The translations under genes and the position numbers were made by a program. From assembly GCF_900109465.1 (NCBI RefSeq), contig NZ_FOAZ01000025.1:62001-126000 (forward strand): a DNA stretch of 64,000 bases, in the 5' to 3' direction. Origin of the DNA: Streptacidiphilus jiangxiensis (lineage in GTDB: Bacteria > Actinomycetota > Actinomycetes > Streptomycetales > Streptomycetaceae). The notes under the pieces were generated by a model, which saw nothing but the letters and a program-made list of their open reading frames with translations, did no database searches and was not told the DNA's origin. Positions 8,934 through 19,012 of the stretch are shown one piece after another. The stretch's first letter is position 1; every line of letters begins with the position of its first letter.

Positions 8934-9128
8934 ATGGCAAAGGCGCTTCTCGGTTACGTCGGCGGACCCGACCCCCGACTGCTCGCCGAGATGCGACGTC
9001 TCCAGCAGCGTGTCCAGGACCTGGAATCCGAGCTCATCCGTATCCAGGCCGAGAACGATGCTCTGCAGGCCGTCGCGGACCACGAGCAGCTGCTCCGCAT
9101 GGACGCAACCCAGGCGGTGCTGGCCTGA
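8934..9128 (+). CDS. Small conserved-looking coiled-coil protein
   Basis: A 64-residue protein starting MAKALLGYVGGPDPRLLAEM, preceded by a strong GGAGGACC ribosome site; longer starts lack one. Residues 16-50 form a heptad-like helix (MRRLQQRVQDLESELIRIQA) predicted to be a short coiled coil. It has normal GC-rich codon usage, so it is probably a real gene. No function is known to me. It sits between acyP and smc and ends in its own terminator hairpin at 9182-9206. Confidence 0.75.
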   Translation: MAKALLGYVGGPDPRLLAEMRRLQQRVQDLESELIRIQAENDALQAVADHEQLLRMDATQAVLA

Positions 9129-9181
9129 TCCTGACCTTTCCGCGTAGGTCAGGAGCAGTCGGTGCCGTCACTGGATAGTGC

Positions 9182-9206
9182 AAGGGACGCCTACCCGGCG
9201 TCCCTT
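9182..9206 (+). terminator. Terminator after the small coiled-coil gene
   Basis: A 10-bp perfect stem (AAGGGACGCC with GGCGTCCCTT) and a 5-nt loop, about 54 bp after the stop. A weaker inverted repeat (CTGACC/GGTCAG) precedes it at about 9131-9152. This separates the small gene from smc. Confidence 0.65.
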
Positions 9207-9365
9207 CGTCGTTCCCCGGTGTTGCTGCTTTGTTCGTCCCCGCATCGTTGACCCCTCAACTGCGATATGCCCCTGACTCATCCTGACGAAACCGAGCCGT
9301 CACCCGGCTCGGACGGTGCCGACGGTTAGGGTGTCCCCGAGTCGTGGGAGTGGAGGTCGGCACCG

Positions 9366-12300
9366 GTGCACCTGAAGAGCCTCACGTTGCGCGGGTTCAA
9401 GTCCTTCGCCTCGGCCACCACGCTGCGCTTCGAACCCGGCATCACCTGCGTCGTCGGCCCCAACGGCTCCGGCAAGTCCAACGTCGTGGACGCGCTCAGC
9501 TGGGTCATGGGCGAGCAGGGCGCGAAGTCGCTGCGCGGCGGCAAGATGGAGGACGTCATCTTCGCCGGCACGACCGGCCGCGCGCCCCTCGGCCGCGCCG
9601 AGGTCGCGCTCACCATCGACAACACCGACGGCGCGCTGCCCATCGAGTACGCCGAGGTCACCATCTCGCGGACGATGTTCCGCAACGGCGGCAGCGAGTA
9701 CGCCATCAACGGCGGCACCTGCCGGCTCCTCGACATCCAGGAGCTGCTCTCCGACTCCGGCATCGGCCGGGAGATGCACGTCATCGTCGGTCAGGGCCAG
9801 CTCGACTCCGTCCTGCACGCCGACCCGATGGGCCGCCGCGCCTTCATCGAGGAGGCCGCCGGCGTCCTGAAGCACCGCAAGCGCAAGGAGAAGGCGCTGC
9901 GGAAGCTGGACGCGATGCAGGCGAACCTGACGCGTGTGCAGGACCTCGTCGGCGAGCTGCGCCGCCAGCTGAAGCCGCTCGGGCGACAGGCCGCGATCGC
10001 CCGACGGGCGGCCGTGATCCAGGCCGACCTGCGCGACGCGCGGCTGCGCCTGCTGGCCGACGACCTGGTGACGCTGCGCCGGGTCGTCGAGGAGGAGATC
10101 GCCGACGAGCTGGCGCTGCGGCTGCGGCGCAGTGGCGTCGAGCAGGAGCTGACGCAGCTTCAGCAGCGTGAGGCGGTGCTGGAGGCGCAGGTCGCCCAGC
10201 TCGGCCCGGCGGTGGAGCTGGCCCAGCAGACGTGGTTCGACCTCTCCTCGCTCGCGGAGCGGGCCCGGGGGACCATCGGCCTGGCGGAGGCCAGGGTCCG
10301 GCACGCCCGCACCCCCCAGGGGGAGGAGCGGCGCGGCCGGGACCCGGAGGACATGGAGCGCGAGGCCGCGCGGATCCGCGAGCAGGAGGCGGAGCTGGCC
10401 GAGGCGCTGGAGGAGGCGCAGTACGCCCTCGCGGAGACCGTGGAGCGCCGGGCCGAGCTGGAGCGCGAGCTCCAGGCCGAGGAGCAGGCGCTCCGCGCCG
10501 CGGCCCGCGCCCTGGCGGACCGGCGCGAGGGCCTGGCCCGCCTTCAGGGCAAGGTCGCGGCCGCCCGCTCACGCGCCTCCGGCTCCGCCGAGGAGATCGG
10601 CCGCCTCGCCGAGGCCCGCGACGCCGCGCTGGAGCGCGCGGCCGCCGCGCAGGAGGAGTACGAGACCCTCCAGGCCCAGTCCGACACCCTGGACACGGCG
10701 GACGAGGCCGCCGACGCGGAGCACGCCGCGCTCCGGTCGCAGCTCTCCACCGCGGAGGAGACCCAGTCCCGCGCCCGCGAGGCCCTCGCCACCGCGGACC
10801 GCGAGCACGCCGCGCTCACCGCCCGCCGCGACGCCCTCGCGCTGGCCCTGCGCCGCAAGGACGGTACGGCCGCGCTCCTCTCCGCCACCGACCGCCTCGC
10901 CGGCCTCCTCGGCCCGGCCGCCGGCCGGCTCACGATCACCCCGGGCATGGAAACACCCGTCGCCGCCGCCCTCGACCGCGCGGCGGACGCCGTCGCCGTG
11001 ACCTCCGTCGCCACGGCCGCCGACGCCCTCCGGCTGCTCCGCAAGGACGACGCAGGCCGCGCCGCCCTCCTCATCGCCTCGCCGACCGCCCCCTCAGCCG
11101 AACGCACGCCGCAGGCAGCCGCCTCCGGCGGCTTCGCCGCGCCGGGCGGCGCCGCTGCCGCAGGTGGTGCGGGATCGTCGGGCGGGCTGGGCGTGGTGCC
11201 CGAGCTGGGCGGTTCCACGGCCGGAAGCACGCCGCAGGCGGGTGGCGCTGCGGGGGCTCTGCCTGCCGGGGCCGTGTGGGCGGGCACCCTCGTGGCCGGT
11301 TCTGCCGAGGTCGTCGCCGCGGCGCAGGCGCTGCTGCGTGGGTACGTCGTGGTCGAGGGACTCGAAGAGGCGGAGTCCGTGGTCGCGGCGCACCCCGACC
11401 TCGTCGCCGTCACGGCCGAAGGCGATGTCCTTGGTGCCGCGTACGCCTACGGCGGGTCCGCCGGGGCGCCGAGTGTGCTGGAGACGCAGGCGGCCGTCGA
11501 CGAGGCCGAGGCGGGGCTGGAGGCGCTGCTCGCGCGGCGGGATGCGCTGCGTGGGGAGCTGGACGAGGCGACCGTGCAGCGGAAGGAGCTCACCGCCCGC
11601 GTCGAGGAGATCGCCGTGACGCGCCGCGCCGCCGAGAAGGAGAAGTCCGCCGTCGCGCAGCAGGTGGGGCGGCTCGCGGGGCAGGCCCGTGGCGCGGCCG
11701 GAGAGGCCGAACGGCTCGCCGCCGCCGCCGCGAAGGCCGCCGACGCGCAGGAGCAGGCCGCGATGGAGCTCGCCGAGCTCGAGGAGCGGCTGCTCGTCGC
11801 CGAGGAGCTGCCCGCCGACGAGGAGCCGGACACGGCCACCCGCGACCGACTCGATGCCGAGGCGTCCCGCACCCGCGCGGCCGAGATGGAGGCCCGACTG
11901 GCCGTGCGCACGCACGAGGAGCGGGTGCGCGGCCTGGCCGGCCGTGCCGACGGCCTCGACCGCGCCGCTCGCGCCGAGCGCGACACCCGGGCGCGCGCCG
12001 CGGCGCGGGCCGCCCGCGCCGCGCACGACGCGCAGGTCGCGTCCGCCGTCGCCGACGGTGCGCGGCAGCTGCTCGCCCACGTCGAGCACTCCCTCGCGGA
12101 GGCCGCCGCGGCCAAGGCGACCGCCGAGCAGGACCGCGCCGCGCGCGAGGCCGAGCTGACCCGCGAGCGCGCCCGCAGCCGGGACCTCAAGAACGAGCTC
12201 GACAAGCTCACCGACTCCGTCCACCGGGACGAGGTGCTCCGCGCCGAGAAGCGGCTGCGTATCGAGCAGCTGGAGAGCAAGGCGCTGGAGGAGCACGGCA

Positions 12301-13157
12301 TCGAGTCCGACGCGCTGCTCGCCGAGTACGGCCCGGACCAGCTCGTCCCGCCGTCGCTGCCCGCCGAGGGCGAGGAGCCGACGGAGGCTGGCACATCATC
12401 GGCTGACGCCGAGGAGCCCCAGCCGCGCCCCTACAAGCGGGCCGAGCAGGAGCGCAGGCTCAAGGCCGCCGAGAAGGCCTACACCCAGCTCGGCAAGGTC
12501 AACCCGCTCGCGCTGGAGGAGTTCGCCGCGCTGGAGGAGCGCCACCAGTTCCTCTCCGAGCAGTTGGAGGACCTCAAGACCACCCGCCGCGACCTGCTGA
12601 CCGTGGTCAAGGAGGTCGACGAGCGGGTCGAGCAGGTGTTCACCGCCGCGTACCACGACACCGCGCGCGAGTTCGAGGGCGTCTTCTCCCGGCTCTTCCC
12701 GGGCGGCGAGGGCCGGCTGATCCTCACCGACCCGGAGAACATGCTGACGACCGGCGTCGAGGTGGAGGCGCGTCCGCCGGGCAAGAAGGTCAAGCGGCTC
12801 TCCCTGCTCTCCGGCGGCGAGCGCTCGCTCACCGCCGTCGCGCTGCTGGTCTCGATCTTCAAGGCGCGCCCGAGCCCGTTCTACGTCATGGACGAGGTCG
12901 AGGCCGCGTTGGACGAGACCAACCTGCGGCGCCTGATCGCGATCATGGAGGAGCTGCGCGACAACTCCCAGCTGATCGTGATCACGCACCAGAAGCTGAC
13001 GATGGAGTGCGCCGACGCGCTCTACGGCGTCTCGATGCGCGGCGACGGCATCTCCCAGGTGATCAGCCAGCGCCTGCGTGACGAACCTCGCAAGCCGCCG
13101 CGCCAACTGCGCCGGACAGAGGAACCGACACCGGAACCCGAGGTGGCTTCCGAATAG
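9366..13157 (+). CDS. smc: Chromosome segregation ATPase SMC
   Basis: Condensin ATPase that organises and segregates the chromosome, 1263 residues. The Walker A motif GPNGSGKSN is at residues 31-39. Two long coiled-coil arms flank a hinge around residues 515-690. The C-terminal head has the signature LLSGGERS near 1147-1153 and Walker B Asp1176-Glu1177. The start is a GTG at 9366; the protein begins MHLKSLTLRGFKSF, as usual. The hinge contains an unusual Ala/Gly/Ser/Pro-rich insertion at about residues 575-637 with a duplicated 13-bp DNA segment. A second acidic, low-complexity patch is at about 1000-1020. ftsY starts 33 bp downstream and may be co-transcribed. Confidence 0.97.
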   Translation: MHLKSLTLRGFKSFASATTLRFEPGITCVVGPNGSGKSNVVDALSWVMGEQGAKSLRGGKMEDVIFAGTTGRAPLGRAEVALTIDNTDGALPIEYAEVTISRTMFRNGGSEYAINGGTCRLLDIQELLSDSGIGREMHVIVGQGQLDSVLHADPMGRRAFIEEAAGVLKHRKRKEKALRKLDAMQANLTRVQDLVGELRRQLKPLGRQAAIARRAAVIQADLRDARLRLLADDLVTLRRVVEEEIADELALRLRRSGVEQELTQLQQREAVLEAQVAQLGPAVELAQQTWFDLSSLAERARGTIGLAEARVRHARTPQGEERRGRDPEDMEREAARIREQEAELAEALEEAQYALAETVERRAELERELQAEEQALRAAARALADRREGLARLQGKVAAARSRASGSAEEIGRLAEARDAALERAAAAQEEYETLQAQSDTLDTADEAADAEHAALRSQLSTAEETQSRAREALATADREHAALTARRDALALALRRKDGTAALLSATDRLAGLLGPAAGRLTITPGMETPVAAALDRAADAVAVTSVATAADALRLLRKDDAGRAALLIASPTAPSAERTPQAAASGGFAAPGGAAAAGGAGSSGGLGVVPELGGSTAGSTPQAGGAAGALPAGAVWAGTLVAGSAEVVAAAQALLRGYVVVEGLEEAESVVAAHPDLVAVTAEGDVLGAAYAYGGSAGAPSVLETQAAVDEAEAGLEALLARRDALRGELDEATVQRKELTARVEEIAVTRRAAEKEKSAVAQQVGRLAGQARGAAGEAERLAAAAAKAADAQEQAAMELAELEERLLVAEELPADEEPDTATRDRLDAEASRTRAAEMEARLAVRTHEERVRGLAGRADGLDRAARAERDTRARAAARAARAAHDAQVASAVADGARQLLAHVEHSLAEAAAAKATAEQDRAAREAELTRERARSRDLKNELDKLTDSVHRDEVLRAEKRLRIEQLESKALEEHGIESDALLAEYGPDQLVPPSLPAEGEEPTEAGTSSADAEEPQPRPYKRAEQERRLKAAEKAYTQLGKVNPLALEEFAALEERHQFLSEQLEDLKTTRRDLLTVVKEVDERVEQVFTAAYHDTAREFEGVFSRLFPGGEGRLILTDPENMLTTGVEVEARPPGKKVKRLSLLSGGERSLTAVALLVSIFKARPSPFYVMDEVEAALDETNLRRLIAIMEELRDNSQLIVITHQKLTMECADALYGVSMRGDGISQVISQRLRDEPRKPPRQLRRTEEPTPEPEVASE

Positions 13158-13190
13158 GGCCCTTCCCGCGTACCCGATACTGGGAGGGTC

Positions 13191-14426
13191 ATGGAAACCG
13201 TCATTCTTGCTGTAGTCATCGCTGTGGTCGCCGTCGTGGCGGCCACCGGTCTCGTCGTCACCGGTCGACGGCGCAAGCAGCTGCCAGCTCCCGAGGCGCA
13301 GCCGCAGATCACCAAGCCCGCCGCCGAACCGAAGGCCGAGCCGCAGGTCGGCGAGGATGCCGCGGTCAGTGCGCCCGAGGAGCGGCGCACCGTCGAGGAG
13401 GTCATCCTCCCCGCCCAGGCCGAGGCGCAGGCCGAGACGGCGGAGGCCGAGACGGCCGAGGCCGCACCGGCCGAGCCCGAGCTGGAGGTGCCCGAGCCGA
13501 CGGCCGGCCGTCTGGTCCGGCTCCGCTCGCGCCTCGCGCGCTCGCAGAACACCCTCGGCAAGGGCCTGCTGTCGCTGCTCTCCCGGGACCGCCTCGACGA
13601 GGACACCTGGGAGGAGATCGAGGAGCTGCTGCTCACCGCGGACGTCGGTGTCACGCCCACCCAGGAGCTGGTCGAGCGCCTGCGCACCCGCGTCAAGGTG
13701 CTCGGCACCCGCAGCCCGGAGGAGCTGCGCGGCCTGCTGCGCGAGGAGCTCGTCGCGCTGATCGACCCCGAGCTGGACCGCACCCTGCACGTCTCGCGCC
13801 ACGACGAGGAGACCCCGGCCCGCCCGGCCGTCCTGCTGGTCGTCGGCGTCAACGGCGTCGGCAAGACCACCACCAGCGGCAAGCTCGCGCGCGTGCTCGT
13901 CGCCGACGGCCACACGGTCGTCCTCGGCGCGGCCGACACCTTCCGTGCCGCCGCCGCCGACCAGCTGCAGACGTGGGGCGAGCGCGTCGGCGCCCGCACC
14001 GTGCGCGGCCCGGAGGCCGGCGACCCGGCGTCGGTGGCCTTCGACGCGGTCAAGGAGGGCATCGCCGAGGGTGCGGACACCGTGCTCGTCGACACCGCCG
14101 GCCGTCTGCACACCAAGACCGGTCTGATGGACGAGCTCGGCAAGGTCAAGCGCGTCGTCGAGAAGCACGGCCCGGTCGACGAGGTGCTGCTCGTCCTCGA
14201 CGCCACCACCGGCCAGAACGGCCTGGTCCAGGCGAAGGTCTTCGCCGAGGTCGTCGACATCACCGGCATCGTGCTGACCAAGCTCGACGGCACCGCCAAG
14301 GGCGGCATCGTCATCTCCGTCCAGCGTCAGCTGGGCGTCCCCGTCAAGCTCATCGGCCTCGGCGAGGGCGCGGACGACCTCGCCCCGTTCGAGCCCGGCG
14401 CCTTCGTCGACGCCCTCCTGGGCTGA
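13191..14426 (+). CDS. ftsY: Signal recognition particle receptor FtsY
   Basis: GTPase that docks the SRP-ribosome complex at the membrane, 411 residues. An N-terminal hydrophobic segment (residues 2-23) anchors it, followed by an acidic Ala/Glu-rich A domain (about residues 30-110) and the NG GTPase domain. G1 is GVNGVGKT at residues 219-226; DTAGR and TKLDGTAKGG follow. The membrane anchor is usual in actinobacteria, whereas E. coli FtsY lacks one. It partners the Ffh protein encoded at 22108. A strong bidirectional terminator follows. Confidence 0.97.
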   Translation: METVILAVVIAVVAVVAATGLVVTGRRRKQLPAPEAQPQITKPAAEPKAEPQVGEDAAVSAPEERRTVEEVILPAQAEAQAETAEAETAEAAPAEPELEVPEPTAGRLVRLRSRLARSQNTLGKGLLSLLSRDRLDEDTWEEIEELLLTADVGVTPTQELVERLRTRVKVLGTRSPEELRGLLREELVALIDPELDRTLHVSRHDEETPARPAVLLVVGVNGVGKTTTSGKLARVLVADGHTVVLGAADTFRAAAADQLQTWGERVGARTVRGPEAGDPASVAFDAVKEGIAEGADTVLVDTAGRLHTKTGLMDELGKVKRVVEKHGPVDEVLLVLDATTGQNGLVQAKVFAEVVDITGIVLTKLDGTAKGGIVISVQRQLGVPVKLIGLGEGADDLAPFEPGAFVDALLG

Positions 14427-14446
14427 GACCCGCTCCCCACGCACCC

Positions 14447-14481
14447 AAGCCGCCGCCCGCTCACCGAGCGGGCGGCGGCTT
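14447..14481. terminator. Bidirectional terminator between ftsY and the PrimPol-like gene
   Basis: A perfect 16-bp stem (14447-14462 with 14466-14481) and 3-nt loop. It is flanked by AA on the left and TT then CGTCTTTG on the right. It lies between convergent genes and should serve both. Confidence 0.85.
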
Positions 14482-14517
14482 CGTCTTTGCCTTGCCGCCC
14501 GCCCCGGCCCCAGCGCC

Positions 14518-15033
14518 TCAGCGTCGGCCGACGAGCTCCGGGGCGCGCTGGTGGCTGGCGTAGGCGAGCGTGCCGAGCAGCAGCTTCGGGTCCGGGAGGC
14601 GGAGGGCGTTGTCGGACGTCGGCGGGCGGAGCCAGCGCGCGCCCGGGGTGGGCGGGGCCGGGACCGAGGAGCCGGGGCCGTGGGGGAGGAGGTCGAGCTC
14701 GGCGTCGTCCCAGCCGGTGCGGTACAGCAGCTCCGGCAGGCGGGACGCCGTCTGCGGCGCGACGAAGAAGTACGCGCGGCCGTGGGCGGCCAGCACGGGG
14801 CCGGGGCGGATGCCCATCCGCTCCAGGCGGACCAGCGCCGCGCAGCCGGCCGGCTCTGCCACGTCGAGCGCGTCGAAGCCCTGGCCGGTGAGCAGCTGGA
14901 GGGCGGAACCCTCCAACTCCGAGGCCCAGCCCCAGCGTGAGCGGTACTCCGCGGCGGCCTCGGATCGGGTCAGCTTGGCCCGGCGCCGCTGGACCCGGAG
15001 CCAGCTGTCGCCGAACAGGGAGTCGGTGCTCAT
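14518..15033 (-). CDS. PrimPol-like small protein (bifunctional primase/polymerase-related, uncertain)
   Basis: A 171-residue cytosolic protein starting MSTDSLFGDSWLRVQRRRAK. The ATG at 15033 has a GGAGGT site 11 nt upstream; a GTG at 15042 is too close to that site. Fragments such as GPVLAAHGRAYFFVAP and GARWLRPPT resemble the end of prokaryotic PrimPol (PF09250-type) domains, and streptomycete proteins of this kind are often annotated as bifunctional DNA primase/polymerase. The catalytic acidic residues of true PrimPol are not obvious to me, so enzymatic activity is doubtful. It is divergent from nsdA across 411 bp. A distant relative may be encoded at 62182. Confidence 0.55.
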   Translation of the reverse strand: MSTDSLFGDSWLRVQRRRAKLTRSEAAAEYRSRWGWASELEGSALQLLTGQGFDALDVAEPAGCAALVRLERMGIRPGPVLAAHGRAYFFVAPQTASRLPELLYRTGWDDAELDLLPHGPGSSVPAPPTPGARWLRPPTSDNALRLPDPKLLLGTLAYASHQRAPELVGRR

Positions 15034-15444
15034 CAAGTCCACTCACCTCCAACCGATCGGGGGAGACCTTGGTTACGGGGCGCATGCCTGCGGCCTTCGC
15101 GCCTGAACAATTCGGGCACCGGGCGCCGCAGTTCGTGCGGTGTGCTATTCAGGAGCTACGGCAGTGAACGGCCTGCTCACCAGTGAAGCGCGAGTGAGTC
15201 GCGGGAAGTTCACTCGATGGGGTGGCGAAAGGTGGCGTTTCTTCGCGCAAGCTCCCCCGGTCGGCGCAAATCGCGCTACGTTCCTGATGCAGGGTCGGCA
15301 GACCCGGCGAGACATGAGCACATCAGCGGGTATGCCAGTGGCACGACCGACAGCCTGTTCGGTCATCGCTCAACTCAGCCCGCTTCCATGCCAATTGGCA
15401 GCACAGCAAACTGACGGCCGCGAGCCCGGGATGGGGGCGTTCCG
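15034..15444. other. Intergenic region upstream of nsdA
   Basis: 411 bases between divergent genes, with no supported ORF. It holds an inverted repeat CGAGTGA (15191-15197) and TCACTCG (15210-15216) separated by 12 nt that could be a regulator site. It also has locally lower GC around 15240-15420. No clear -10/-35 pair was found. Confidence 0.4.
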
Positions 15445-16905
15445 GTGGGCGACAAGCAACCCAACGACAAGCTGACGGCGTGGTTCGTCAGGAGTGGCTG
15501 GTCCAAGGGCGAGTTGGCCCGTCAGGTCAACCGCCGCGCCCGCCAGATGGGCGCCGCGCACATCAGCACCGACACCTCGCGGGTGCGGCGCTGGCTCGAC
15601 GGCGAGCAGCCGCGTGAGCCGATCCCGAAGATCCTCTCCGAGCTGTTCTCGGACCGCTTCGGCTCGCCGGTCCCGGTCGAGGATCTCGGGCTCAAGGCCA
15701 TCGCACCGCTGACCCCGGGCTCCGGCATCGACCTGCCCTGGGGCGGCGACCAGACGGTCCAGCTGATCTCCGAGTACTCGCGCAGCGACCTGATGCTCAA
15801 CCGCCGCGGCTTCCTCGGCACCTCCCTCGCGCTGACGGCCGGTTCCGCCCTGATCGAGCCGATGCAGCGCTGGCTGACGCCCAATGCGCACGGCCGGCCC
15901 ACCCCCGTGCTGGCCGCCGCCCGCGAGGGCGAGCCGGTCACCGGCCGGCTCTCCGGCCCCGAGCTGGACCTGCTCGAGTCCACGGTCATGATGTTCCGTC
16001 AGTGGGATGCGCAGAACGGCGGCGGGCTGCGCCGCAAGGCGGTCGTCGGCCAGCTGCACGAGGTCTGCGACCTGCTGCAGGAGAGCTACAGCCCGCAGAC
16101 CACCCAGCGCCTCTTCCAGACCACGGCCCAACTCGCCCACCTGGCCGGCTGGATGTCCTACGACGTCGGGATGCACCCGAGCGCGCAGAAGTACTACGTC
16201 CTCGCGCTGCACGCCGCCAAGGAGGCGGGGGACCGGCCCTTCGGCGCGTTGATCCTGACGGACATGTGCCGCCAGATGATCCACCTGAACCGTCCCGGCG
16301 ACGCGCTCGAGCTGATCCACCTGGCCCAGTACGGCTCGCGCGACACGGCGAGTTCACGCCAACTGGCACTCATGCACGCCATGGAGGCCCGCGCGTACGC
16401 CAATCTCGGCGAGGCGGGCAAGTGCTACCGAGCCGCCCGGCACGCCGAGGACTGCTTCGACGAGGCGGGCAAGGAGGACCCGAAGCCGGACTGGCTGGGC
16501 TTCTTCTCCGAGGCCGAGCTGCACGCCGAGAACGGCCACTCCTACCGCGACCTCTGCTACCACACCGGCCGCAGCCAGGTGTACGCGCTGCAGGCGGAGC
16601 CCGAGATCGGCGAGGCCGTGCGGCTCTTCTCGGAGGATCCGAGCCACAAGCGCTCCTACGCCCTCAACCTGATCGGCATGGCCAGCGTCCACGTGCTCAA
16701 CCGTGAGCCGGAGCAGGCGGCGGCCACCGCCGAGCAGGCCATGGAGATCGCTGCCCGGATCCGCTCCGAGCGTGTCAATACGCGCCTGCGCAAGACGACC
16801 GAGGCGGCCGAGCGCGAGTTCAAGGACGTTCCGAGCGTGCGCCGGCTGCGTGAGCAGATCGACCAGACCATCCCCGAGACCCTGGCCAACCGGCACACCG
16901 CCTGA
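15445..16905 (+). CDS. nsdA: NsdA, negative regulator of differentiation (TPR-type)
   Basis: 486 residues. In S. coelicolor, disruption of nsdA raises antibiotic production and sporulation. The N-terminal 80 residues (DKLTAWFVRSGWSKGELARQ and VRRWLDGEQPREPIPKIL) resemble an XRE-like DNA-binding region. An odd twin-arginine stretch NRRGFLGTSLALTAGSALI occurs at residues 119-137. The C-terminal 330 residues are helical and rich in Ala/Leu, consistent with TPR repeats. The GTG at 15445 follows a G-rich stretch and was chosen because the sequence matches the expected NsdA start. Neighbours ftsY and amtB agree with its position in other streptomycetes as I recall. Confidence 0.88.
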   Translation: MGDKQPNDKLTAWFVRSGWSKGELARQVNRRARQMGAAHISTDTSRVRRWLDGEQPREPIPKILSELFSDRFGSPVPVEDLGLKAIAPLTPGSGIDLPWGGDQTVQLISEYSRSDLMLNRRGFLGTSLALTAGSALIEPMQRWLTPNAHGRPTPVLAAAREGEPVTGRLSGPELDLLESTVMMFRQWDAQNGGGLRRKAVVGQLHEVCDLLQESYSPQTTQRLFQTTAQLAHLAGWMSYDVGMHPSAQKYYVLALHAAKEAGDRPFGALILTDMCRQMIHLNRPGDALELIHLAQYGSRDTASSRQLALMHAMEARAYANLGEAGKCYRAARHAEDCFDEAGKEDPKPDWLGFFSEAELHAENGHSYRDLCYHTGRSQVYALQAEPEIGEAVRLFSEDPSHKRSYALNLIGMASVHVLNREPEQAAATAEQAMEIAARIRSERVNTRLRKTTEAAEREFKDVPSVRRLREQIDQTIPETLANRHTA

Positions 16906-17040
16906 CCGCTCCCGAGCAGCACGTTCCTCACCGAAACACCGTGGTCTCCGGCCGCGAGCGCCGTCCCCCTTCACCCGACTCGGCTCCCCCACGCCAGGTC
17001 ATTCGGACGGTTCTCGCGGCCGGTTTTCGGTGAGGCTTCG

Positions 17041-17110
17041 TTCACCGTCGCGTAACACCGGCGTCAGCTTCGTCACCCACGCGAAACAACAGCAGGTCAT
17101 CGGCGGAAAC
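17041..17110 (+). promoter_or_regulatory. Tandem GlnR-box candidates upstream of amtB
   Basis: The actinobacterial GlnR consensus is roughly gTnAc-n6-GaAAc repeated. Here GTCAC (17072-17076) and GAAAC (17083-17087) are separated by exactly 6 bp. GGTCA (17095-17099) and GAAAC (17106-17110) are again 6 bp apart. Upstream, TTCAC (17041), GTAAC (17052) and GTCAG (17063) continue the same 6-bp spacing. GlnR controls amtB-glnK-glnD in S. coelicolor. The amtB start is at 17209. Confidence 0.8.
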
Positions 17111-17208
17111 CGGCCTGCGTCAATCTCCTCAGCATCAGCCGAACGACCCCGGGGGCACGGGACGGGATACCCGGGATCGGATCGGCCCGACATTTCGAGG
17201 AGACGCCG

Positions 17209-18916
<1,708 letters not shown>

Positions 18917-19012
18917 CGAAGAACTGATGGTGAAGCGGGCTCGCGACCGAGGAGGGTCGCGGGTCCGCTCCGCCGTATCCGCAGGCGGCAGTCCCGAGGA
19001 ACGGGGAAGAAC

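Noticed and set aside
12396-14444. 682-residue minus-strand open frame over smc and ftsY
   Set aside because: Antisense shadow; composition is low-complexity Gly/Arg/Leu/Asp and no ribosome site or domain is seen.
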